From: Chloroflexota bacterium
Lineage (GTDB): Bacteria > Chloroflexota > Anaerolineae > Anaerolineales > RBG-16-64-43
Direction: 5' to 3'
Assembly: GCA_026389925.1 (NCBI GenBank)
Contig: JAPLGX010000169.1
Span: 1 to 35,443, forward strand
DNA: 35,443 nt
Positions 23,001 through 31,087 of this stretch are shown in pieces. The translations under genes and the position numbers were made by a program. The notes below the pieces were generated by a model. That model was not told where the DNA came from, made no database searches, and saw only the letters and a program-made list of their open reading frames with translations. Within the stretch, counting starts at the first letter, position 1. Each line of letters opens with the position of its first letter.

Positions 23001-24151
23001 AGGACGTTCCGCGCGAGCACATGCTGCCGCAGGCCATGGCAGCGCTCAGAGAGGATCTGGCTGATCTGGCTGAGCAAGCCGCGTGGGCACGCGCGGCCGA
23101 TCAACTGGCCACCTGGCTCCAACGCCGCACCGGCCTTGCCGCTGCGAAACCGGCGGAGGCAGGCGGCGACCTCGACAAGACAGTGGAGGCACTCCAGGCG
23201 CAACTGCAATCGGCGCTGGATGCGCGCCGCGAGCGCGTGCTGGCGGAGGTGGAGCGCGAACTCAGTGCGCCGGAGGCGGCGGGGCTCGAGCGAACGCGCG
23301 CCCTTCTGCAGATGACCCTGGCGACGCAGACTGTCTTCGATGCACGCACGCACCAACGGCGCACGGTGACCACCGGGCGCTTCAATTGGGTCTACCTGGC
23401 CGCCGTGCTCCTCGCCGACCAGAAGCTCGAGGCCGTAACCGACGACGTGCGCGAACATCTGCTGGGCGCGATGCAGGCCGTGCGCGAGGAGTGGGGCGAG
23501 CAGTTGTGGCTGCGCCAGGCGGAGGACACGCTGCCGGCGCTGACGGAGGCATTGCGCGCGGACCTGGAGGCGGATCTGGCAGAGGCGGGAGTGAACCCGG
23601 CCGCGTTGGCCGACCAGCCACTGCGCGAATGGCCGGCGGAAGCGCGCGGAGCGCTGGTGAGCGGGCTGGGAGGCTTTGCCCTTTCGCAGGCCTACCGCGA
23701 CCTGATGCTCACAACGATCGGCCAGCTGTGGGTGGAGTACCTCACTTCAATGGAAGCGCTGCGCACCTCGATTGGGCTGGAGGCCTATGCCCAGCGCGAC
23801 CCACTGGTGCAATACAAGAGCCGCGCCTTTGATCTGTACAAACAACTGCTGGATCAGGTGCGCGCCGGCATTGTGGCGCGCGTGTTTCGCATGCGGCTGG
23901 TCCAGCCGGGAGCCGGTGGCATGGCGGCGCCGGGGGCTGCCCCGGCCGGGCGGCGCATGTTAGGGCGCAACGACTCGTGCTGGTGCGGCAGCGGGAAGAA
24001 GTACAAAGACTGCCACTGGGAGGCAGATCAAGCCAAGACCGATAGTGCGGCATCGGCTGTGCCCGAGCCGCAGGCCGTGCCACAAAGCGGGCCGCAACCC
24101 GCCGACGGACCTCAGCCTGCAGGGGGGAAGAGGAAAAGGCACCGCCATTGA
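20039..24151 (+). CDS. secA: Preprotein translocase ATPase SecA, unusually long
   Basis: A 1370-residue SecA, the ATPase motor of Sec export; E. coli SecA has 901 residues. NBD1 has Walker A MRTGEGKT (about 102-109) and Walker B DEVD (234-237, in [17 protein letters not shown]). The preprotein crosslinking region and [15 protein letters not shown] of NBD2 are intact. Two enlargements are seen. About 85 residues are inserted between [11 protein letters not shown] and [15 protein letters not shown] (about 520-608). The helical wing/scaffold region between about 845 and 1225 is roughly 230 residues longer than usual and rich in Ala, Glu and Arg, suggesting coiled coil. The C-terminal zinc finger [13 protein letters not shown] is present (about 1312-1324), followed by a basic tail. 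It is by far the longest gene here and presumably functional. Confidence 0.95.
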   Translation: MLKSFVRLIGGDPNRRDIQEYSQRVTQVNALETEYRGLSDEALRAKTAEFRARRAQGESLDDLLAEAFAAVREASQRTLGLRHYDVQLIGGMVLHEGRVAEMRTGEGKTLVATLPLYLNALEGRGANLVTVNDYLARRDARWMGPIYTLLGLSVGVLQEAARTDNARKAFVYDPERTSPQEDVHQLRLVDRREAYAADITYGTNHEFGFDYLRDNLALRREERVQRVRNFAIVDEVDNILIDEARTPLIISGPAAEDPQEYLRMAQAVRQLRPDDYEIDERDRTVTLTEVGEQHAEQVLGLPLRDPDRPEDVTPEQARLIGHLQQALRAEVLFKRNKDYLVQAGQVIIVDEFTGRLMHGRRWSDGLHQAVEAKEGLQVQAENVTYATITLQNYFRLYAKLAGMTGTALTEAEEFSKIYKLEVVPIPTHLEHTAAQPESTLVEVPYKENGDRFFYFARKDDPATPVYWRRKDHADVVFRTEEAKLRAICTEIMQMNALGRPVLVGTTSVERSEMLSERLRAEPLRRLALSLLLRDTWFERHNAQEDGRLIEALEFLNQPLASLTPAVLRPAARELELSLNPEAEENVDRLMRLLELPPEARPRLLEILARGIPHQVLNAKRHAEESQIIASAGAFGSVTIATNMAGRGVDIKLGGDLAEEILAAVNRVLRRSRTDNPYDLTHAQRLGALEALPAERLGIYATEIGFFRTHMQEEARVRALGGLHIVGSERHEARRIDNQLRGRAARQGDPGSSRFYLSLEDDLMRRFGGSQVSDMMQRMRIDDAVPMAMNLVSRLIEQAQTRVEGANFDVRKHLLEYDDVLNTQRNRIYEQRERVFEKEDLTEDIQALLEAEVKARVEAGLKEKEGPWRLLAWLDEIQPPLARTSGGLYPSFTLRTVADSLEGQNPVAPKELTELAARAMDAEAEHLLAAFEEQAEQVAERAESQARERRQAAETAIEGAEIEARDAERELTPQALVAAVGQSLSIEAKDVPREHMLPQAMAALREDLADLAEQAAWARAADQLATWLQRRTGLAAAKPAEAGGDLDKTVEALQAQLQSALDARRERVLAEVERELSAPEAAGLERTRALLQMTLATQTVFDARTHQRRTVTTGRFNWVYLAAVLLADQKLEAVTDDVREHLLGAMQAVREEWGEQLWLRQAEDTLPALTEALRADLEADLAEAGVNPAALADQPLREWPAEARGALVSGLGGFALSQAYRDLMLTTIGQLWVEYLTSMEALRTSIGLEAYAQRDPLVQYKSRAFDLYKQLLDQVRAGIVARVFRMRLVQPGAGGMAAPGAAPAGRRMLGRNDSCWCGSGKKYKDCHWEADQAKTDSAASAVPEPQAVPQSGPQPADGPQPAGGKRKRHRH

Positions 24152-24189
24152 AAACGCCGGTGCCACATGCCCTCTCGCGGTGTTACAAT

Positions 24190-24215
24190 CCCCGCCCTTA
24201 GCTCGGCGGGGTTTT
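24190..24215 (+). terminator. Rho-independent terminator after secA
   Basis: CCCCGCC (24190-24196), loop CTTAGCTC, GGCGGGG (24205-24211), then TTTT. It lies 39 bases after the secA stop and 9 bases before the next ATG. A -10-like TACAAT (24184-24189) overlaps its left edge, so it might instead affect the hydrolase gene. Confidence 0.7.
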
Positions 24216-24223
24216 CGTTGCGC

Positions 24224-25069
24224 ATGCCTGTTCCTGAAATCCTCTTGCTCAATGACGGCACCGTTTGGCAAGACCCCGGCGGGCCGTTCGGTCTCGTCCC
24301 ACGCACGTTGTGGGAAGGCGAACTGCCGCCCGAAGCGCACGGGGCCACCCCCATGACGCTGCATGCATTACTCGTCCGCTCGCAGGGCACAACGGTGCTG
24401 GTCGAAACCGGGTTGGGCACCAAGCTCGACCAGGCCGCGCTCGCGGCCTGGGGGCTCGAACGGCCCGAGGGCACGCTGCTCGATCAACTCGCCCGCCAGG
24501 GGGTCTCGCCCGAAGACATAGACGTGGTGATCAACACGCACCTGCACGCGGACCATTGCGGCGGCAACACACGCATCGAGAACGGCCAGGTGGTGCCAAC
24601 GTTCGCGCGTGCGAAGTACCTTGTCCAGCGCCTGGAATGGGCCTCGGCGGCGCAGCCGGATGAACGCACGCGCAATACCTACTTGCCCGCCAACTTTCAG
24701 CCCCTCATCCAGAGCGGGCAGATGCGTCTCGTGCACGGCGACACGCAGGTGACCACCGGCCTGCGCACCGTCGTCACGCGCGGGCATACCCGCGGCCACC
24801 AAAGCGTCTTGGTCGAGGGCCCACGGCCCATTCTGTTTACCGGCGACATGGCCAGCCTGGCGGTGCATTTCGAGCGCCTCAACTGGCTGACCGCGTTCGA
24901 CGCCGAGCCGCTCGAAACGCTGGCCAGCAAACAGCGCTGGCAGGCGTGGGTCGAAGACAACCAGGCGATCATCATCTGCGCTCACGATCACTACCGGCCG
25001 GTAGGAAGCCTCACTCGCTCCGGCAAGCGCCTCGAACTCGTTCCCATTCCGCTTCCGCAAAGTCCATAA
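24224..25069 (+). CDS. Metallo-beta-lactamase-fold hydrolase
   Basis: A 281-residue MBL-fold enzyme, of the group often annotated as lactonase-like hydrolases. The metal-binding motif HxHxDH is in VVINTHLHADHCGGN. Later ligands are the His in TRGHTRGHQSVL, the Asp in ILFTGDMASL and the His in IICAHDHYRPVG. The frame is open upstream to 24167, but ATG 24224 was chosen because earlier codons cross the terminator hairpin and do not resemble the family. The substrate is not determined; lactones, phosphodiesters or thioesters are possible. Confidence 0.85.
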   Translation: MPVPEILLLNDGTVWQDPGGPFGLVPRTLWEGELPPEAHGATPMTLHALLVRSQGTTVLVETGLGTKLDQAALAAWGLERPEGTLLDQLARQGVSPEDIDVVINTHLHADHCGGNTRIENGQVVPTFARAKYLVQRLEWASAAQPDERTRNTYLPANFQPLIQSGQMRLVHGDTQVTTGLRTVVTRGHTRGHQSVLVEGPRPILFTGDMASLAVHFERLNWLTAFDAEPLETLASKQRWQAWVEDNQAIIICAHDHYRPVGSLTRSGKRLELVPIPLPQSP

Positions 25070-25093
25070 ACCCTTTACCACAGATAACACAAA

Positions 25094-25144
25094 GATCACA
25101 GAGAATTCACAGGGACCCGATCGGTCTCTGTGTTCTCCGTGATC
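25094..25144. repeat. Dispersed palindrome family B, full hairpin copy
   Basis: The left arm at 25094-25117 begins GATCACAGAGAA and ends GGGACC. The right arm at 25123-25144 reads GGTCTCTGTG then TTCTCCGTGATC. They pair over about 20 positions with a 5-base loop, two mismatches and a 2-base bulge. It lies in the 145-base gap between the convergent hydrolase and permease genes and could end both transcripts. The fragment at 11272-11294 shares its sequence. Confidence 0.7.
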
Positions 25145-25214
25145 TCCCCGGCCTAGCCCGCTGCCCTGGAGCGGTGGGCCAGGGGGCAGGCGGCGGCCAA
25201 GAGCTCGTGCGCAG

Positions 25215-26421
25215 CTACTCGTAGCGCAGCGCTTCTACCGGCTGCAGTGAGGCGGCGCGCGAGGCGGGGTAAATGCCGAAGAACAACCCAACTGCGGCCG
25301 AGAAGAGTGTCGCCAGGAGGATCGAATCGACTCCCACCACCGGCGTGAAATCATTGCCGGTCGCGGTCGCAATCTGCCCGATGGTCCACGCCAAGAGCCA
25401 TCCGAGCAGGATGCCGATCGTCCCGCCCGCCAGGCTGAGGGTCGCCGATTCGGTGAGGAACTGGATCAGGATGTCGCGCCGCCGCGCGCCAAGGGCCTTA
25501 CGCAGGCCGATCTCTCGCGTCCGTTCGGTGACCGACACCAGCATGATGTTCATGATGCCGATGCCGCCCACCAGGAGTGAGATGGCGGCAATCCCGCCCA
25601 GGAATATGGTCAGTACGCCGGTGATCTGGGCCGCAGTCTGCAGGATGTCTTGCTGCTTGAACGTGGTGAAGTCATCCTTGCCCACCTGCACCCGGTGGCG
25701 CGCCCGCAAGATCTCTTCGATCTCTGTCACCGCCTGCGGCACGGCCTCGGTGTTGACCGCCTGAGCCAAGATCGTATCCAACTGATCGGGTGTGCTGCCT
25801 TGCTGCGTGGTGAGCCGCGCCTGCGCCGTCGTGAGCGGAACGAGGACGTGATCGTCCTGGCTGCCGAATCCGCTGCCGCCCTTGGCCTTTTCCACCCCGA
25901 TGACCCGGAAAGGCTGCCCCTGCAACCGCACCGTCTCGCCCACCAGGCCTTCGGTGGTGCCGAAGAGGTTGGTGGCCACGTCGCTGCCCAGGATCACCAC
26001 CGAAGCCTGGCCGAGGACCTGCGAGTCGCTGATGAACTCACCGTCGCTGAGGGTCACGTTGCGCACCTGCAGGTACTCGGCCGTGACGGCCTGGAGTTGT
26101 GTGCTGCGGGTTTCACCGGCCGCGGCCACGTCAACCCGGCTCTGGATCATGGGCGCGACCAGCAGCACGGAGGGCGCATTGAGCGGGTCGGCAATGGCGC
26201 GTGCATCACCCATGGTGAGAGGCCGCACCACGTTGACATCTTCCTGACCGCCCGAGACGACGAAGATCAGATTCGTGCCGATCTCGTTAATCGCGCCGGT
26301 GATCGACGCCGAGGCGCCCTGGCCCACCGAGAGCATGGCAATCACCGCCGCCACGCCGATGACGATGCCGAGCATGGTCAGCCCGGAGCGCAGTTTGTTG
26401 GAGGTGAGGCTTTCGAGCGCC

Positions 26422-26447
<26 letters not shown>
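25215..26447 (-). CDS. MacB-type ABC transporter permease
   Basis: A 410-residue FtsX/MacB-like permease. An N-terminal membrane helix is at about 20-45 ([20 protein letters not shown]). A large periplasmic domain of the MacB_PCD type follows (about 50-275). Three C-terminal helices contain [38 protein letters not shown] and [19 protein letters not shown]. Such permeases transmit ATP-driven conformational change to the outer face, exporting lipopeptides, macrolides or peptides, and do not move substrate through the membrane channel itself. Its ATG overlaps the ATPase gene by 26 bases. It is the last gene of the three-gene operon. Confidence 0.92.
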
Positions 26448-27123
<676 letters not shown>

Positions 27124-27124
27124 A

Positions 27125-28537
27125 TCAGCCTCCGCCGCGCATGAACACCGCGCCGCCGCCGTTCCCGCTGAACAGCAGCGACGGCGGGTTGAGCACCACC
27201 AGGTCGCCTTCTTTGAGATCCCCGCCGCGCACTTCGCTTTGCACGTCGTTCGAGGCGCCAAGCTCCACCTTGACCGCCACGGGCACCCCGCCCTGCAGCA
27301 CGTAGACCACGCGCTCGCCCTGCACTGAACGCACCGAGCGGTTGGGCACGAGCAGCACGTTCTCCAGGCGGGAGACCTCGATGTTCACCGCCACGGTCAT
27401 GCCTGGGCGGATGCGCTCATCAGGCGCATCCAGCACGACGGTGACCGGGTAAGTGACTGCGCCGACCGCAACCCGCGGCGCCAGGCCGATGCTGGTGACG
27501 CGGCCGGTAAAGGTTGCCTCGGGCACGGCGTCGAAGGTGAGCGAGGCCGATTGGCCGGCCTGCACGCGATTCACATCGACCTCGGCAATCGGAAGATCCA
27601 CATGCAACTCGGAGAGGTCGGCTATGGTGATGAGCACGGCGCCCGGCGTCGCCAGGTCGCCAGGCAAGAGGCTCATGCCGGTGATTGTCCCGCCGAAGGG
27701 GGCTTTGATGCGCGCCTGGTTGAGCGTGGCCTGGATGGCATCCACGCGCGCCTGGGCCGCCGCCACATCCGCGGCGTTGGGTCCGTCCTTCAGCCGGTCG
27801 TAAGTGCGCTGGGCCTCCTCCAGCTGGGCCTTGGCCACTTCGTACTGCCCGGTCACCGTGTCAATCGTCGCCTGGGAGGCGGAGCTGCCGGGCGACTGCG
27901 AATCCTCGACGGCGGCCTGCGCCTTCTGCACCGCCTGCAGGGCATGGATGTACTCGAGGTAGGCCTGCTGCAGCAAGATCTGGTAGCCAACGCTCGCCTC
28001 GGGCCGCAGCCTCAGGTAGTTGTAGCGCGCACTGGCTTTGGCCAGCCAATCCTGCGCATTGAGCAACCCGCCATTCTTGGAATCAACCACCACTCGCTCA
28101 TAGGTCGTCTTCGCGTTGTCAAACGCCTTCTGGGCATTGGCCAGGGCCAGCTGCGCATTGGCTCGAGGCACATCCGATTTGAGGAGGTCGTCGAGTGCCT
28201 TCTGGGCATTGACCAGGTCTGCTTGCGCGGCCACAACCTGCTGAGGCAGCGAGGCCGGGTCGAGGGAGGCCAGGATGTCATCCTCGGCAACCCTGTCGCC
28301 TAGTTTCACCCCCACGGTGCCCACCCGGCCGCTCAAGGCGAAACTCAGCCCGGTGGATTGGCGTGCCTCCAGGGAGCCGGTGGCCCCCACCGAGGCCGTA
28401 AGAGTGCCCATAACCGCCGGTTGAGTCTGAAGCGAGCCGAGCTGGCTTTGCGCCTGGCGGCGCGCGACCAACACGATGCCAAGAATCACGGCGATCACCA
28501 CGACCGCCGCGATAAGGATCCACATCCATTTCTTCAT
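27125..28537 (-). CDS. HlyD/MacA-family periplasmic adaptor protein
   Basis: A 470-residue membrane-fusion protein. Residues 4-26 form a membrane anchor. A split barrel-sandwich (lipoyl-like) domain flanks a long alpha hairpin at about 95-260 ([40 protein letters not shown]). A beta-barrel domain follows with [25 protein letters not shown]-like sequence, and the C terminus is Gly-rich. It links the MacB-type permease to the cell exterior. ATG 28537 has GGGAGG 6 bases upstream; longer readings to 28708 lack family resemblance. It is the first gene of the operon. Confidence 0.92.
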   Translation of the reverse strand: MKKWMWILIAAVVVIAVILGIVLVARRQAQSQLGSLQTQPAVMGTLTASVGATGSLEARQSTGLSFALSGRVGTVGVKLGDRVAEDDILASLDPASLPQQVVAAQADLVNAQKALDDLLKSDVPRANAQLALANAQKAFDNAKTTYERVVVDSKNGGLLNAQDWLAKASARYNYLRLRPEASVGYQILLQQAYLEYIHALQAVQKAQAAVEDSQSPGSSASQATIDTVTGQYEVAKAQLEEAQRTYDRLKDGPNAADVAAAQARVDAIQATLNQARIKAPFGGTITGMSLLPGDLATPGAVLITIADLSELHVDLPIAEVDVNRVQAGQSASLTFDAVPEATFTGRVTSIGLAPRVAVGAVTYPVTVVLDAPDERIRPGMTVAVNIEVSRLENVLLVPNRSVRSVQGERVVYVLQGGVPVAVKVELGASNDVQSEVRGGDLKEGDLVVLNPPSLLFSGNGGGAVFMRGGG

Positions 28538-28606
28538 GCCGAACCTCCCGCGCAGAAACGAGTCTGGGTTGTCCTGCGCGCCTGCCATGCACGGGTATGA
28601 AGTGAC

Positions 28607-28612
28607 ATTATA
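28607..28612 (-). promoter_or_regulatory. -10 box for the exporter operon
   Basis: On the minus strand this reads TATAAT, about 70 bases before ATG 28537. The -35 region is weak (TTTCGC at 17 bases). Confidence 0.45.
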
Positions 28613-29022
28613 AGGAGAGAAGCGCCAGGGCGAAAGGGGAGCGTCGCAGGCGGCGCGCTGCGGCGAGCGCCATCCGCCGAGCGTGGCGACAATCGGCTCT
28701 TCATCCACATCAAAGTATCGGCCGAATGTGAAGCCGGCATACGCGAATGGTTAACGAAAGATGAGCGCCTCGCTCCGCATGCTGCGGTGGCGGCTCGACC
28801 TCGAAACGGACAGCTTTCGCGGCCGCCGGATGCCGGACTCCCTTGCGAGGGGACGCCGCTGCAGGCAATCCGGTCTTGCCTATCTGCAATCTCCACACCC
28901 ATCCCACGGGCGTCTCGGCGCGGCGCATGAGACGGGATCGTCCTCCCATGAGCGGGTGATGTTCATCTCCGGCAGATGTGACTTCATGCCCTAACTCGCC
29001 CCGAATTCGGCGATTAGACTCA

Positions 29023-29040
29023 TTGTGACTTGATTCACAA
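29023..29040. promoter_or_regulatory. CRP/FNR-family binding site candidate
   Basis: TTGTGACTTGATTCACAA contains TGTGA-N6-TCACA, an exact match to the core CRP half-sites, with arms extended to six bases. It ends 68 bases before ATG 29109, a usual place for activator or repressor sites. Which regulator of the CRP/FNR superfamily would bind is unknown. Confidence 0.55.
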
Positions 29041-29108
29041 CACGGACTCTGGCATGTGCATCGCCTGGGTGCTCAGAGGCCGTTGCATCCCTTGAGGAGA
29101 GAAGTTCG

Positions 29109-30545
29109 ATGCAGACGACACCCAGCGACTCCAATGCCCTCGACCGCAAGGCGCGCATGAAGATCGCCTTCGAGGATCTGCCGGCGCGCGAGATCCGTGA
29201 GCGCATTCGCGATTTCAACGAGACCTTCTTGCCCTTCGATGCCGAACGTGCCAAACGCGAGGCGTTGCGCTGCATCCACTGCCCGGACCCGGCCGCGTGC
29301 ATGGAAGCCTGCCCGGGCCACAACGATATCCCCACCGCGATGACATTGATCGAGCAGGGCGATTTCCTCGGCGCCGCGGCGGTCTACCGCAAGACGTCCT
29401 CCATGCCCGAGATTTGTGGCCGCGTCTGCCCGCATGAGCAGCTTTGCCAGGGTGCCTGCGTGCGCAACAAGAAGGGCGAGCCGGTGCTGACCGGCGCACT
29501 GGAGGCGTTTGTCGCGGATTACGAACGCGAGGCCGGACGGGTCGAAATCCCGCGCGGCATGCCGACCGGCAAACGCGTGGCGATCGTTGGCTCCGGCCCA
29601 GCCGGCCTGGCCTGCGCCGAGCAGCTCGTGCAACGCGGGCACGCGGTGACGGTGTATGAGGCCTATCCCGCCGCCGGCGGATTGCTGGTCTACGGCATTC
29701 CCAACTTCAAATTGGCCAAGCGCGCCGTCCAGCCGCGCATCGACGACCTGCGCAGGGCGGGTGTCACCTTTGTCACCGGAACCCGGATCGGCAAAGCGCA
29801 CACCATCGAGCAACTCTTCGCGGAAGGATTCTCAGCGGTCTTTATCGGCGTCGGCTCGGGCATCCCCGCCACCATGAAGGCCCCCGGGGAAGATCTGCCG
29901 GGCGTTTATCAATCGACCGACTTCCTCATTCGCACCAATGTGCCCGAGGAATTCCTGCCCCCCGAGATGCGCGCGAAGCCACGCATCGGACGGCGCGTAG
30001 CCGTGGTGGGCGGCGGCGACACTGCTTCCGACTGCCTGCGCACGGCGCTGCGACTGGGCGCGGAAGAGGTGACCTGTGTCTACCGGCGCACCGAAGCCGA
30101 GATGCCGGGCGGCAAGAAGGACCGCGCCCTCGCGCGCGAAGAAGGAGCACGCTACCGCTTCCTCACCCAGCCGGTGCGCTTCCTGGCCGGCCCGGATGGA
30201 TGGGTGAACGGCGTCGAGTGCTTGCAGTGCGAGCTGGGCGAGGCGGACGCCAAGGGCCGCCGCAAACCGGTTCCCATCGAAGGATCGAACTTCGTGATCG
30301 CGGCCGACACCGTGGTGCTGGCCCTGGGCTACTGGCCGGATCCGGAAATCGGCGAGAGCACGCCGGATCTGAAGACACACGACTGGGGGCTGATCGAGAT
30401 CGACCGCGGCACCGGTGCAACCTCGCGCCCGGGCGTCTACGCCGGGGGCGACGACGTGACCGGGCCAGACCTGGTGGTGATGGCCATGGTCGCCGGGCGG
30501 CGCGCCGCGGCGAGCATTCACGAGTACATCATGGGCAAAGACTGA
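29109..30545 (+). CDS. NAD(P)-dependent oxidoreductase, glutamate synthase small subunit (GltD) family
   Basis: A 478-residue flavoprotein of the GltD/NfnB/SudA family. The N-terminal domain has two cysteine groups for Fe-S clusters, CIHCPDPAACMEACPGH and EICGRVCPHEQLCQGAC. The FAD-binding Rossmann motif is VAIVGSGPAGLACAEQL (near 158-174), the NAD(P)-binding one VAVVGGGDTASDCLRTAL (near 300), and ATSRPGVYAGGDDVTGPDLV is the C-terminal FAD signature. GltD passes electrons from NADPH to GltB; NfnB and SudA relatives bifurcate electrons or reduce polysulfide. No gltB, nfnA or sudB is adjacent, so the partner is uncertain. GAGGAGAG lies about 8 bases before ATG 29109. A CRP-like palindrome lies upstream and a terminator follows. 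Confidence 0.88.
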   Translation: MQTTPSDSNALDRKARMKIAFEDLPAREIRERIRDFNETFLPFDAERAKREALRCIHCPDPAACMEACPGHNDIPTAMTLIEQGDFLGAAAVYRKTSSMPEICGRVCPHEQLCQGACVRNKKGEPVLTGALEAFVADYEREAGRVEIPRGMPTGKRVAIVGSGPAGLACAEQLVQRGHAVTVYEAYPAAGGLLVYGIPNFKLAKRAVQPRIDDLRRAGVTFVTGTRIGKAHTIEQLFAEGFSAVFIGVGSGIPATMKAPGEDLPGVYQSTDFLIRTNVPEEFLPPEMRAKPRIGRRVAVVGGGDTASDCLRTALRLGAEEVTCVYRRTEAEMPGGKKDRALAREEGARYRFLTQPVRFLAGPDGWVNGVECLQCELGEADAKGRRKPVPIEGSNFVIAADTVVLALGYWPDPEIGESTPDLKTHDWGLIEIDRGTGATSRPGVYAGGDDVTGPDLVVMAMVAGRRAAASIHEYIMGKD

Positions 30546-30568
30546 GCCACAGACACGCTCGACAACAC

Positions 30569-30608
30569 GGGGCCGTCCACACGCACACCGTGGGCGGCCC
30601 CGTTTGTT
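30569..30608 (+). terminator. Rho-independent terminator after the GltD-like gene
   Basis: GGGGCCGTCCACACG (30569-30583) pairs with CGTGGGCGGCCCC (30589-30601), with a small loop and bulge, followed by GTTTGTTTG. It starts 24 bases after the stop codon. Confidence 0.75.
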
Positions 30609-30734
30609 TGAAGCGGCACAGTTACGCCGCAGAAGGTCGGGTTCTTTCACTTCCCCGGAGGCAGGAATGAAGCGCGGCCTTCTGAGTCCGTGCTGTGAGG
30701 GCGCACGACGGACATGCTGTGTGTCATGATCGTC

Positions 30735-30758
30735 ATTCCCGCGAAAGCGGGAATCCAG
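30735..30758. repeat. Palindromic intergenic repeat family C, complete unit
   Basis: ATTCCCGC (30735-30742), loop GAAA, GCGGGAAT (30747-30754), then CCAG. This is the CGTCATTCCCGCGAAAGCGGGAATCC type of intergenic palindrome seen in many bacterial genomes. A partial copy, GAAGCGGGAATCCAG, is at about 30925-30939. Confidence 0.7.
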
Positions 30759-30864
30759 GCACAACCCTCGGGTGCGTGGCCTCCCCCGCATGGTATCGCC
30801 GAGCACCGCGCAAACCCTGCAATTCCAGAAACGGAGGCATGCCCAGAGCGGGTGCCCTGCTGAG

Positions 30865-30889
30865 TCCCCGCTTCGAACACGCGGGGACG
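30865..30889. repeat. Inverted repeat related to family C
   Basis: GTCCCCGC (30865-30872) and GCGGGGAC (30882-30889) form a hairpin followed by GACGG. GCGGGGACGACG appears again near 30976-30987. The whole 30546-31087 gap (542 bases) consists of the terminator and these decayed repeats. I see no gene in it. Confidence 0.6.
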
Positions 30890-31075
30890 ACGGTCTTGGC
30901 TGTGCGTACCTCGATCAATCCATGGAAGCGGGAATCCAGAAATGTGTCCCCTCGTGGCTGCGCGCCTTGAGCGTGCGGGGACGACGAGTTTGAGGTCGCG
31001 GTCGTCCGCGTGCCCCGGCGGGCACACTCCTTGCAGCCAGCCTCTCGATGCGAATCGCCCGCGAATCCTTCGGGT

Positions 31076-31081
31076 TACAAT
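31076..31081 (+). promoter_or_regulatory. -10 box, probable leaderless start
   Basis: TACAAT (within TTACAAT) ends 6 bases before ATG 31088, with no Shine-Dalgarno between. The transcript would start at or next to the A of the start codon, as for the PBP gene at 5846. Confidence 0.5.
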
Positions 31082-31087
31082 AGCGCC

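Larger units (their letters stand above)
28538..29108. other. Divergent intergenic region of 571 bases
   Basis: The region lies between the minus-strand exporter operon and the plus-strand oxidoreductase. It holds a -10-like box on the minus strand (28607-28612) and the CRP/FNR-like palindrome at 29023-29040. Several short open frames occur on both strands, none with a good ribosome binding site or recognisable protein. I see no convincing gene between 28640 and 29020. Confidence 0.5.

Noticed and set aside
24184-24189. TACAAT as a promoter for the metallo-beta-lactamase-fold gene
   Set aside because: The start would fall inside the terminator hairpin and no -35 box is in place; noted only in the terminator entry.
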